40,849 nt of DNA from an uncultured Candidatus Saccharibacteria bacterium (GTDB lineage Bacteria > Patescibacteriota > Saccharimonadia > Saccharimonadales > Saccharimonadaceae): the NCBI GenBank assembly GCA_946406315.1, contig CAMJKD010000011.1, forward strand, positions 1-40,849. Reading direction: 5' to 3'. Made by a program: the position numbers and the translations under genes. Each line of letters opens with the position of its first letter. Position 1 is the first letter of the stretch. Under the pieces are notes generated by a model that was not told the DNA's origin, did not search any database, and saw only the letters and a program-made list of their open reading frames with translations. This document shows positions 22,571 to 30,218 of the stretch, piece by piece.

Positions 22571-24559
22571 ATGAAAAAACTCCACATTTTCACATTTTTT
22601 GCACCGGCACTGGCATTGCTCGCTACGCCAGTAATGATTGCGCCTAGCGCTAGCGCTGCTGCATCGGTGACGTACAAGGACTTCAGCCAGCTGACTGGCA
22701 ACCTTGACAATAACTACGCATATTCCAAAATCTATTGGACCGATAATACAACAATTACTATCGCAAAGGCAGCTGGTACTAGCGCTCCAGCTGGTACTGT
22801 CTATGATGTTAATAGTGAAGATGTTGAATTTTTCAATATGCGACAGGGCGAAACGTTCACGCTTCTCATCGAAAATAGTACCGCCAGTAATGCAAAAGGT
22901 GAAAAACTTGACGTTCTCTACAAAGTTAACGACATAAGGGGCTGGGAGCAGGGCGACAATGACGACGGCACTCCTAAGTCATCTGCTGGTATGCAACTCT
23001 GGCACCACATTGAAGGTACAAATTCGGTAGATCATCCCGAAACCGGCACCGAGGGTGTTACTAGTACGCATCTCGGTTCGGGCGACCCTATCTTCTTTTG
23101 GACTAATATTAATCACGCTGATGCACTATTTACTGTGCAATTCTGCAAGAAGGGTACATACAATGCAGCAAGCGACAGTTGTACTGCTGACACTTCAATT
23201 AAAAACGTTAGTTCAACTTTCTTTGACTTTGATATTCTTTACACGGGCAGCACTCCTGCTTATCTCGAAAGACCATTTGCTTCGAATGAGGGTATCTTCT
23301 TTGAAGATAGTTCCCACACAATTTACTACAATCGCGACAATGCTGACAGAGTTACTAACATGACCGCCCAAATTGGCAATAACGGTTACGCGATTAATAC
23401 TATCAATAATTATTACTATAATGGTATTTTTTACGGCAACTCGTTCTTTGTTACGTCTACCAATCTTCCAAACGGTACTTTTAGCTACCGACATACTGGC
23501 ATAGGTTGGGGCGTTGGCGTTATCTTTGGCTCCGTTCTGCCGTATCAGATGAAAAAACCAGTTAAGACCGTAGATAAAACTAGCGCAAGAGCTGGCGAAA
23601 ACGTTATATATACAATTGAGCAAGAAGTTCCTAATAATGCGACAACTATGCCGGATACCGTAACATTCATGTCGCTCCATTCTAACTATGACAACATACC
23701 TGAGTTTCGTAATTATACCAGCTTAACCATAACTGACACCTTTGATCGCAATCTGACTGTTCCTGCCGCAAATGAAATAACTATCAAGGACGAAACTGGT
23801 GCAGATAAAACCTCGCTTTTTACGGTTAATGTCTCCAGTCAAAAAGTTGACGCAGTGGCAACCAGTTCAGCGCTCGATTCTAAGGACTTCTATGGTCACA
23901 TTTACACAATGATCGTTAAGACTACGGTCAAGGATCCTGTCAATATCTCGCCAATCAATAATCTAGCTCGGACCACCTATACGCCTAATGGTGGTACGCC
24001 GGCTACGCTCGAATCTGATCCAATTCAGACCAAAATTATGCACACTGTCATTACGAAATATGTTGACAATGAAACAGGTAGAGAAATCGCACCGAGCACT
24101 AGTCGTGATTACGAGCATGGCAAATCTTACAACACGACAGCTGCAAGCGAAGACGATTTGCCTGAACGATACGTACTTAAGGAAACGCCGAGTAATGCTA
24201 GCGGTACGGTGGAGTCTGATATAGTAGTTATCTACCGCTATAATCCAATCCATACTATTACCACTCGTCACATCGATGACGAGACGGGAGAGCCTATCGC
24301 TAATCCTACCACTGAAGAATACGCTCTGGGTGACAAATATGAAACCAGTCCGCTCGAGCAGCTTCCGCATTCATACTCTTTGAGTGGCAGACCAAATAAT
24401 GCCTCCGGTATAGTTGATGGCGACGTAGAGGTAATATACCGCTACAAGAAAGTTAAGAATCCAAATACTATTGATAATATTGCTAAGTGCCTTGGAGGTT
24501 TCGTCATTGTTGGCGTTACTTTGCCCGGACTCACTTTTGCAATCAAACGCCGTCGCTAG
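22571..24559 (+). CDS. MucBP-repeat surface protein with sortase-type tail (paralogue 2)
   Basis: The 662-residue protein is co-linear with the product of 19887-21878: signal peptide (MKKLHIFTFFAPALALLATP...), the same N-terminal domain (AYSKIYWTDNTTITIAK), KKPVKTVDKTSARAGENVIYTI isopeptide-type domain, two MucBP modules (YVDNETGRE and HIDDETGEP) and a sorting-type end NPNTI (630-634) + hydrophobic helix + AIKRRR. It is most divergent in the N-terminal domain, where several loops differ, which fits an adhesive face under variation after gene duplication. An own promoter and a 12-bp terminator make it a single-gene unit. Confidence 0.88.
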   Translation: MKKLHIFTFFAPALALLATPVMIAPSASAAASVTYKDFSQLTGNLDNNYAYSKIYWTDNTTITIAKAAGTSAPAGTVYDVNSEDVEFFNMRQGETFTLLIENSTASNAKGEKLDVLYKVNDIRGWEQGDNDDGTPKSSAGMQLWHHIEGTNSVDHPETGTEGVTSTHLGSGDPIFFWTNINHADALFTVQFCKKGTYNAASDSCTADTSIKNVSSTFFDFDILYTGSTPAYLERPFASNEGIFFEDSSHTIYYNRDNADRVTNMTAQIGNNGYAINTINNYYYNGIFYGNSFFVTSTNLPNGTFSYRHTGIGWGVGVIFGSVLPYQMKKPVKTVDKTSARAGENVIYTIEQEVPNNATTMPDTVTFMSLHSNYDNIPEFRNYTSLTITDTFDRNLTVPAANEITIKDETGADKTSLFTVNVSSQKVDAVATSSALDSKDFYGHIYTMIVKTTVKDPVNISPINNLARTTYTPNGGTPATLESDPIQTKIMHTVITKYVDNETGREIAPSTSRDYEHGKSYNTTAASEDDLPERYVLKETPSNASGTVESDIVVIYRYNPIHTITTRHIDDETGEPIANPTTEEYALGDKYETSPLEQLPHSYSLSGRPNNASGIVDGDVEVIYRYKKVKNPNTIDNIAKCLGGFVIVGVTLPGLTFAIKRRR

Positions 24560-24585
24560 CCTTTCTTAAGCATAATTAATCGACA

Positions 24586-24615
24586 AAAATACAGCCATTC
24601 ACATGGCTGTATTTT
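24586..24615 (+). terminator. Intrinsic terminator
   Basis: AAAATACAGCCA (24586-24597) pairs perfectly with TGGCTGTATTTT (24604-24615), 12 bp with a 6-nt loop. From 24616 to 24751 I see no gene or structured element. Confidence 0.88.
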
Positions 24616-24751
24616 GATAGTCGAAGGTAGACTATATTAAACATAAACAAGGCGGAGAACTATTGTAGACGATTATGGCGCATATTACTCTCGAATCTTG
24701 AAATAGACCAAAAAGACTCCAATTTAACCTGTTAGAGCCATTTATTTACAT

Positions 24752-24774
24752 AAAAAAATTGGACACTCGTCCAA
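24752..24774 (-). terminator. Intrinsic terminator of the tRNA gene
   Basis: On the minus strand TTGGAC (24774-24769), loop GAGT, GTCCAA (24764-24759), then seven T (24758-24752), directly after the tRNA 3' end. Confidence 0.88.
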
Positions 24775-24776
24775 AA

Positions 24777-24851
24777 TGGCTCCCCCGGCCAGACTCGAAC
24801 TGGCAACCTCGAAGTTAACAGCTTCTTGCTCCACCATTGAGCTACAGGGGA
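24777..24851 (-). tRNA. tRNA-Asn (anticodon GTT)
   Basis: On the minus strand the 75-nt sequence starts TCCCCTG and ends CGGGGGA-G-CCA. The acceptor stem has seven pairs (one T-G), the D arm is GCTC/GAGC, the anticodon arm loop is CTGTTAA with anticodon GTT, and the T arm is GCCAG-TTCGAGT-CTGGC. Discriminator G73, an Asn identity element, and encoded CCA are present. The base pair 27-43 is an A-G mismatch. Its own promoter (24862-24890) and terminator (24752-24774) make it a single-gene unit. Confidence 0.96.
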
Positions 24852-24861
24852 AGGTAATCTA

Positions 24862-24890
24862 AGTGTATAAAGAATTAGTCGAAAAGTCAA
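24862..24890 (-). promoter_or_regulatory. Promoter of tRNA-Asn
   Basis: On the minus strand TTGACT (24890-24885), 17-nt spacer, TACACT (24867-24862), ending 10 nt before the tRNA 5' end. Confidence 0.8.
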
Positions 24891-24957
24891 GGTGTTTCAG
24901 ATTGAGCGCTTGTGCGCCATCGTGGAGCAGCAAAGTAGCCATATCGTCATAGCGGTT

Positions 24958-24986
24958 TTGACACTTAATTGGCAAAAAGATATACT
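24958..24986 (+). promoter_or_regulatory. Sigma70-type promoter of glmS
   Basis: TTGACA (24958-24963), 17-nt spacer, TATACT (24981-24986). The leader is about 23 nt and holds AAGGAG (25004-25009) before the ATG at 25016; there is no room for a glmS ribozyme. Confidence 0.85.
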
Positions 24987-25015
24987 AAACACAAGAGAAA
25001 AACAAGGAGTAATAT

Positions 25016-26836
25016 ATGTGTGGTATTGTGGGCTATGTCGGAAAAAGAACGGCACAAAATGTGTTATTAAATGGCCTCAAGCGCCTCGAATATCGCGGTT
25101 ACGATTCGGCCGGAATTGCAACGCTCGATGATACGGATAAACCGCATATTGCTCGTTCTGTTGGCAAGATTGCTGAATTAGAAAACGTCCTCCTCGTTAA
25201 ACCCCACAAAGGACATCTTGGCATCGGGCACACGCGTTGGGCAACCCACGGTGGTGTTACTGTTTCGAATGCTCACCCGCATCATGTTGGCGACGTATAT
25301 CTTGTACATAATGGCATCATTGAAAATTATAAAGAACTGAAGGAGCAGTTATCGGAATATGAATTTCAATCCGATACTGATACTGAGGTATTAGCGGCGC
25401 TTATCGATAGTAATTATAAAAATGGCATTTCACTCAAAGACGCCGTCGCAAAAGCGCTCAAAAAAGTGCGTGGCACTTATGGGATTGCTGCCTTTTCGCC
25501 AAACGAGCCAGGCACTATTATTGTTGCACGTCTCGGCTCACCGCTTATTATTGGTCTTGGTCAGGATGAGACGATTATAGCTTCGGACGCATCTGCGCTT
25601 CTAGGATATACTCGTGAAGCTATTTATTTAAATGATGGTGAAATTGCTGTTTGTACGGAGAAGGGCGCTGAAGTCTTTAATCTTAATCTCAAGCATCTTA
25701 GTCCAAATCCAGAGACAATTGAAGGTGATGTTGAACAAATTCAGAAAGGCGGCTACGACCACTTCTTATTAAAAGAAATAATGGAGCAGGCAACTACTCT
25801 GCACAATACTCTTTCTGGTCGTATCGATCCTGAGCAGGGCAAAATGCATCTCGGTGGTCCCAATCTTACCGCAAAAGAAATGCGCGATATTAATCATATC
25901 GTTATCGTTGGCTGTGGTACTGCCTATTATGCAGGTCTGTTAGCCTCTTATTATATGGAGCAATTAATTCCAGATTTGACTACTGAAGTTGTAGTTGCTT
26001 CAGAATATCGCTATCGCTCGTTCCATCTCCCGCAAAATTCCGTAGCTCTAATTGTTTCACAATCGGGCGAAACCGCTGATACGCTTGCCTGCCTCCGCGA
26101 AATTAAAAAGCGCGGCGTCAAAACGCTAGGTATCGTAAACGTAATTGGCTCGACAATTGCGCGCGAAGTTGACGGCGGTACTTATGTTCATGCTGGACCA
26201 GAGATATCGGTTGCTTCAACTAAAGCGTTTACGGCGCAAGTTGTTACGATGGTGATGTTTGCTGGTATGCTTGCCGAATATCACGGCGGTAATGTTGAAT
26301 TGATTGCGAAAATCACAAAAGAACTCTCGATCCTACCAAAAGAAATCGAAAAGACACTCAAAGACCATCGTGAGGATGTTAAAAATCTTGCCAAGAAGTA
26401 CTGCAAATACAATGATGCGCTTTATCTCGGCCGTGATACTGCTTATCCAATTGCTCTAGAAGGTGCGCTTAAACTAAAAGAAATATCCTATATTCATGCC
26501 GAAGGTTATGCCTCGGGCGAGCTTAAGCATGGTCCGATTGCGCTCGTTGACGAAACCTTCTTCGAAGTCTTCAACATTCTTGATAACTGGCTCTTCGACA
26601 AATCAATCGGCGGCCTGCACGAAGTACGTGCGCGTGGCGGTAAGGCGATCGTATTTACGAATAGCAAGGCAGAAATTGAAGCTGATGATATTATTCGTAT
26701 TAACAGTAAAATTAAAATTCTCACACCATTGTTACTAAATACTCTCCAGCAACTCTTCGCCTACTACGTGGCTGTCAATCGCGGTAATGATGTTGATCAG
26801 CCACGCAATCTAGCTAAATCAGTAACCGTGGAGTAA
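25016..26836 (+). CDS. glmS: Glutamine--fructose-6-phosphate aminotransferase (isomerizing)
   Basis: GlmS makes glucosamine-6-phosphate from fructose-6-phosphate and glutamine, the entry step to UDP-GlcNAc, peptidoglycan and amino-sugar glycans. The 606-residue protein has the Ntn glutaminase domain starting MCGIVGYVG with nucleophile Cys2, GLKRLEYRGYDSAG, THGGV and NGIIENY, followed by two SIS domains (GCGTAYYAGL, SQSGETADTL, STKAFTAQV) and the C-terminal decapeptide-like end PRNLAKSVTVE. Length is normal. The following ABC transporter gene starts 1 nt after the stop codon, so the two form an operon. Confidence 0.97.
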   Translation: MCGIVGYVGKRTAQNVLLNGLKRLEYRGYDSAGIATLDDTDKPHIARSVGKIAELENVLLVKPHKGHLGIGHTRWATHGGVTVSNAHPHHVGDVYLVHNGIIENYKELKEQLSEYEFQSDTDTEVLAALIDSNYKNGISLKDAVAKALKKVRGTYGIAAFSPNEPGTIIVARLGSPLIIGLGQDETIIASDASALLGYTREAIYLNDGEIAVCTEKGAEVFNLNLKHLSPNPETIEGDVEQIQKGGYDHFLLKEIMEQATTLHNTLSGRIDPEQGKMHLGGPNLTAKEMRDINHIVIVGCGTAYYAGLLASYYMEQLIPDLTTEVVVASEYRYRSFHLPQNSVALIVSQSGETADTLACLREIKKRGVKTLGIVNVIGSTIAREVDGGTYVHAGPEISVASTKAFTAQVVTMVMFAGMLAEYHGGNVELIAKITKELSILPKEIEKTLKDHREDVKNLAKKYCKYNDALYLGRDTAYPIALEGALKLKEISYIHAEGYASGELKHGPIALVDETFFEVFNILDNWLFDKSIGGLHEVRARGGKAIVFTNSKAEIEADDIIRINSKIKILTPLLLNTLQQLFAYYVAVNRGNDVDQPRNLAKSVTVE

Positions 26837-26837
26837 T

Positions 26838-28712
26838 ATGGCAAAGCGCTTACGACGTCGAAAAGACCCAAAACGACCATCTCGTCGTGCTCAGAAAAAA
26901 GCACGTAAGATGGCCGAACGTAAGCGCCCAGAGTATCCGCGAATTGATTTAAAATCAATTTTGTACTGCATGAAAATATATCGCCAAGCGGTCGGAATGC
27001 GTCGATATTTCTTCTGGTTCTATCGTATTATTACTTCAGTAATTCCGGCTATTACTGCCGTTCTCGCCGGTTACGTTGTAACTTGTATTTCGGAGGCGGT
27101 CATATCTCCGACGCACGATTTATTGCCGTTCATTATTTCAGTAATATTTTTGCTATCAGTTCAGTTGCTCGATGTGGTTCTTGGCGCCATTTATCAATTA
27201 TTATCCATTTCGACTAGCCAAGAAACCTACATTTATGTTAGCGAGTTAGTTGCTACTAAGTATATTCAAATTCCACTTGCCACTCGTGAAACGCAAGAGT
27301 TCGCCGATAAATTTGAACGTGTCCGCGAATTTGGATCTTCAATCGATTACGTATCGACCAGCGCAATCACAGTCGTATCTTCTGTTACTAGCCTTATCTC
27401 GATTGTTATTGCAACTCTCGCAGTTTCTCCAATTGTTACGGTCGCGCTTTTAATTGCGGCAATTCCATCGTCTATTCTCAGTCTGCAATTGGCTGCGCGC
27501 GAACGTCGCAACTGGCGTGAGTTTACGCGCGATCGCCGTATCGCCTGGGCAATTGAGCGTAAAATTACCAATTCTGATTCGGCGCTCGAAATTGAATTAA
27601 ACGGCCTTTCAAAACAACTCGTGTCGCAAATGATTAAAGCGCGTCGTCGTAGTCAAGAGCAAGATATCGCCGACAATCGCACATTCTTCTGGCCACGTTT
27701 TGGCGCAAATATTTTACAAGACGTAATTGGGTACATTGTGCTCATCATTGTAGCCATTGAAATCATCTTTGGCCGTTTAGCTATTGGTCAATTTTTGACC
27801 GTACGTACTTTATTAATGCAACTGAATACGAGCATTTCAAGCTTCTTTAATAGCGTTACCGCAATTAATACTAGTCTCGTTAATGCGACGGACTTTATGG
27901 AGTTCATGGAAACACCAGCGCAGAGCAGTGGTGATATTAAAATAAACCATCTTCCTGTAATTGAATTTAGACACGTTAGTTTTACTTACCCACATTCTGA
28001 TACACGTGCTATTGAAGATATCAGTTTCACGCTTAAGCCCGGCGATAGTCTTGCTATAGTTGGTGAAAACGGCGCTGGAAAAACTACTTTAATCAAGCTA
28101 TTGATTGGTGCGTATTCGCCACAAGAAGGTGCAATCTATATCGATGGTCATCCTCTTGCGGAAATCGATCGCGCTTCCTATCTCGATCAAATTGGCGCAC
28201 TTTTTCAGGACTACTCGCGCTACGATTTCGCAACACTTGGGGAAAACGTTTGGTTTGGTAATGTAAATAAACCATATAATCGCAAAGAGATACTCGCTGC
28301 GCTTCGAGAATCTGGTCTTAGCAAACTTGTCGGCGAATACGAAGAAGGGCTCGATCAAATATTGTCAAAGGATATAGATTCAAAGAATGCTACGAATCTT
28401 TCAGGCGGTCAATGGCAGCGCCTTGGCATTGCGCGTGCATTTTTTCGTTCGCCAAATATTCTCATTCTTGACGAGCCGACATCCTCGGTTGATGCCAAAT
28501 CGGAGTATGAAATATTTAGAAATATTATTAAAAAACAACAGAATAAAACCACCGTTATCATTTCGCACCGTTTCTCTACTGTACGCCGAGCGGAAAGAAT
28601 TATTGTATTAGATCATGGTAGGATTATCGAGCAGGGTACGCATAGCGAGCTAATTGAAAAAAACGGCATTTATAAAGAGATGTTTGAACTTCAGGCTGAA
28701 GGTTATGCTTAA
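26838..28712 (+). CDS. ABC transporter, permease and ATPase in one chain
   Basis: The 624-residue half-transporter has six membrane helices (about residues 55-345) and an ATPase domain (about 370-615) with Walker A GENGAGKTTL, Q-loop in ALFQDYSRYDF, signature LSGGQWQRLGIARA, Walker B ILILDEPTSSVD and the H-loop ISHRFST. It would act as a homodimer exporting lipid, peptide or other cargo; the family is too broad for a substrate. Odd feature: a strongly basic N-terminal extension of about 40 residues (KRLRRRKDPKRPSRRAQKK), which may bind membrane phosphates or RNA, not typical of MsbA-like exporters. It follows glmS after a single base. Confidence 0.92.
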   Translation: MAKRLRRRKDPKRPSRRAQKKARKMAERKRPEYPRIDLKSILYCMKIYRQAVGMRRYFFWFYRIITSVIPAITAVLAGYVVTCISEAVISPTHDLLPFIISVIFLLSVQLLDVVLGAIYQLLSISTSQETYIYVSELVATKYIQIPLATRETQEFADKFERVREFGSSIDYVSTSAITVVSSVTSLISIVIATLAVSPIVTVALLIAAIPSSILSLQLAARERRNWREFTRDRRIAWAIERKITNSDSALEIELNGLSKQLVSQMIKARRRSQEQDIADNRTFFWPRFGANILQDVIGYIVLIIVAIEIIFGRLAIGQFLTVRTLLMQLNTSISSFFNSVTAINTSLVNATDFMEFMETPAQSSGDIKINHLPVIEFRHVSFTYPHSDTRAIEDISFTLKPGDSLAIVGENGAGKTTLIKLLIGAYSPQEGAIYIDGHPLAEIDRASYLDQIGALFQDYSRYDFATLGENVWFGNVNKPYNRKEILAALRESGLSKLVGEYEEGLDQILSKDIDSKNATNLSGGQWQRLGIARAFFRSPNILILDEPTSSVDAKSEYEIFRNIIKKQQNKTTVIISHRFSTVRRAERIIVLDHGRIIEQGTHSELIEKNGIYKEMFELQAEGYA

Positions 28713-28719
28713 AATGGAG

Positions 28720-28725
28720 TAAAAT
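28720..28725 (+). promoter_or_regulatory. -10 box (TAAAAT), leaderless
   Basis: The hexamer ends 6 nt before the ATG at 28732; no TGn extension. Co-transcription with the ABC gene is also possible. Confidence 0.4.
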
Positions 28726-28731
28726 ATACTT

Positions 28732-29130
28732 ATGAGGAAGTTTAGAAAAACCATCTTCTTTATTACAATCGGTATGACCGTCGTCATTCTGGCCGGCATG
28801 CTATCGCTAATACTGTCACCGAGAACCGTAGCTGATTCGGTATCCGATATTATATTTTTAATTGTTTCTGGCGCTAGCATCGCAATTGCGCTCTATTCTC
28901 AGCTCGAGGCCGACAAAGAGTCGCGTCGTGTCGCGAAAATGGTAAAAGAATTAGCGGAGATGCGTAAGAATGTTGATAACGACATGGCTATCGATAAAAA
29001 TGTTCGCTATAAACTTGATAAAATAATTGCTTTAGATGAGCAAATCTATAAAAAAGTTGGCGGTCGCAAGAAAACCTCAAATCTTGTTAAAGACGCCAAA
29101 AATCAAACCGACCCAAATAATAAGAATTAG
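28732..29130 (+). CDS. Small membrane protein with cytoplasmic helical tail
   Basis: The 132-residue product has two membrane helices (about residues 7-28 and 38-58) joined by a short loop (SPRTVADS) and a charged helical C-terminal half rich in Lys and Asp, likely cytoplasmic. No family is recognised. It lies 19 nt after the ABC exporter gene and could be an accessory subunit, which is only a guess from position. Confidence 0.72.
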   Translation: MRKFRKTIFFITIGMTVVILAGMLSLILSPRTVADSVSDIIFLIVSGASIAIALYSQLEADKESRRVAKMVKELAEMRKNVDNDMAIDKNVRYKLDKIIALDEQIYKKVGGRKKTSNLVKDAKNQTDPNNKN

Positions 29131-29147
29131 ATTTTATATTCCGCTCA

Positions 29148-29156
29148 TGCTAAAAT
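29148..29156 (+). promoter_or_regulatory. Extended -10 promoter (TGC-TAAAAT), leaderless
   Basis: The hexamer ends 9 nt before the ATG at 29166. Confidence 0.55.
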
Positions 29157-29165
29157 TTAAAGCAT

Positions 29166-30128
29166 ATGAATATTAGTCTCCTCGATTTCTATTCGCGGCT
29201 CGGCACGATTGCTATTATTCTAGCACTCGGTTTTCTACTGGGGAAACTTAAACTAATTTCTCCTAAAACTAACAAGGATCTCGTCAATCTGCTTTTAACT
29301 GTTTTTATGCCAGCATCGCTTTTTATGGCTTTTCCAACTGCTTATAGCGACGAGTCTTCGCATATTTTTGTTGCTGGTTTAGTAGGCGGTTTTATTGTCA
29401 TGATCGCCATCACTCTACTGTCTCTCGTTATATTTAATAAGAAGTGGTATAAGGGCAAAATGCGATACGAGTCACAATTTGCACTTATCTTTAATAACGC
29501 GACATTTCTTGGCTATCCAATTATTTCTAGCACTTATGGTTCGCAGAGTACGGCTATTATTGCCTACTGCGGCTTTATCATTGCTTTTAATATTGCGCTA
29601 TTTTCCTATGGCGTTTATTTATTTAAGCATAAAATCGACGGCAAACTTATTCTTAATGTCATTACGAATCCAAATATTATCGCCGTTATTTTAGGTGTCT
29701 TGGTATTCTTAACTAGTTTTCAGGTGCCAAAATTTATTAACGATGCGGTAACATTCACTGGCAGCGCCACTACGGCTCTCTCGATTATCTGCGTCGGCTG
29801 TATGCTTAGTACGGCTAAATTTGCTCAATTGTTAAAAAAATGGAAACTTGCCATTACGGCGCTAATTCAGCTAATCGTCGGACCACTAGTTGCCTATTTA
29901 TTATTGATTGCAATACAATATGTCGCACGTGGTGCTGGCTTTGATTTTCCAGATGAGGTAGTGATAGTTTGTACCCTAATTCAAGCTCTCCCGACCGCTA
30001 CAAGCTTGGGCCTTTTCGCCTCTAGGTATGGCGGAGACGAGAAAGAAGCCTCGCAACTCGTCACAATTTCTACATTATTTTCTATGGTTACGCTTTCGAT
30101 TATGATTAGTATTCTGATAGTTCGCTAG
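29166..30128 (+). CDS. AEC-family (auxin efflux carrier-like) transporter
   Basis: The 320-residue protein has about ten membrane helices in two halves. Family marks include an N-terminal GFLLGKLKLI segment, NLLLTVFMPASLFMAFP (the conserved broken helix with Pro), FNNATFLGYPI (Asn-rich crossover of helix 4/5) and QALPTATSLGLFASRYGG in the second half. Bacterial AEC members carry malonate, malate or other organic anions or amino acids across the membrane. The cargo is not predictable. It is a leaderless single gene and the last one before the pilus-like locus. Confidence 0.87.
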   Translation: MNISLLDFYSRLGTIAIILALGFLLGKLKLISPKTNKDLVNLLLTVFMPASLFMAFPTAYSDESSHIFVAGLVGGFIVMIAITLLSLVIFNKKWYKGKMRYESQFALIFNNATFLGYPIISSTYGSQSTAIIAYCGFIIAFNIALFSYGVYLFKHKIDGKLILNVITNPNIIAVILGVLVFLTSFQVPKFINDAVTFTGSATTALSIICVGCMLSTAKFAQLLKKWKLAITALIQLIVGPLVAYLLLIAIQYVARGAGFDFPDEVVIVCTLIQALPTATSLGLFASRYGGDEKEASQLVTISTLFSMVTLSIMISILIVR

Positions 30129-30137
30129 TCTTAAAAC

Positions 30138-30157
30138 GCTTGTGCTTACTTCTAAAG
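30138..30157 (+). repeat. 20-nt direct repeat, copy 1
   Basis: GCTTGTGCTTACTTCTAAAG, identical to 40830-40849. Copy 1 lies 10 nt upstream of the -10 box of the adhesin gene. It could be a regulator-binding/upstream promoter element shared by two genes or a boundary repeat of an inserted segment. Confidence 0.85.
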
Positions 30158-30167
30158 TACGCTACCA

Positions 30168-30173
30168 TATAAT
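30168..30173 (+). promoter_or_regulatory. -10 box (TATAAT) of the pilus-like locus
   Basis: A perfect TATAAT without a good -35 match; the 20-nt repeat occupies the -35 region, which suggests activator dependence. The leader to the GTG at 30219 is about 40 nt. Confidence 0.6.
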
Positions 30174-30197
30174 TAGTACCATTTGGGAGGTATTAAT

Positions 30198-30215
30198 ATG
30201 AGATATAGGAGTTAA
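30198..30215 (+). CDS. Possible 5-codon leader ORF (MRYRS)
   Basis: GGGAGG (30185-30190) precedes an ATG by seven bases; the frame reads M-R-Y-R-S-stop, using the codons AGA and AGG. The Shine-Dalgarno of the adhesin gene (AGGAG, 30207-30211) lies inside it and its stop is 3 nt before the adhesin GTG. Ribosomes on the mini-ORF would pass over or hand on to that site (translational coupling). It may instead be chance. Confidence 0.35.
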   Translation: MRYRS

Positions 30216-30218
30216 TCA

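Noticed and set aside
24987..25015. glmS ribozyme upstream of glmS
   Set aside because: The leader is only about 23 nt between the promoter and the ATG; the ribozyme needs well over 100 nt.
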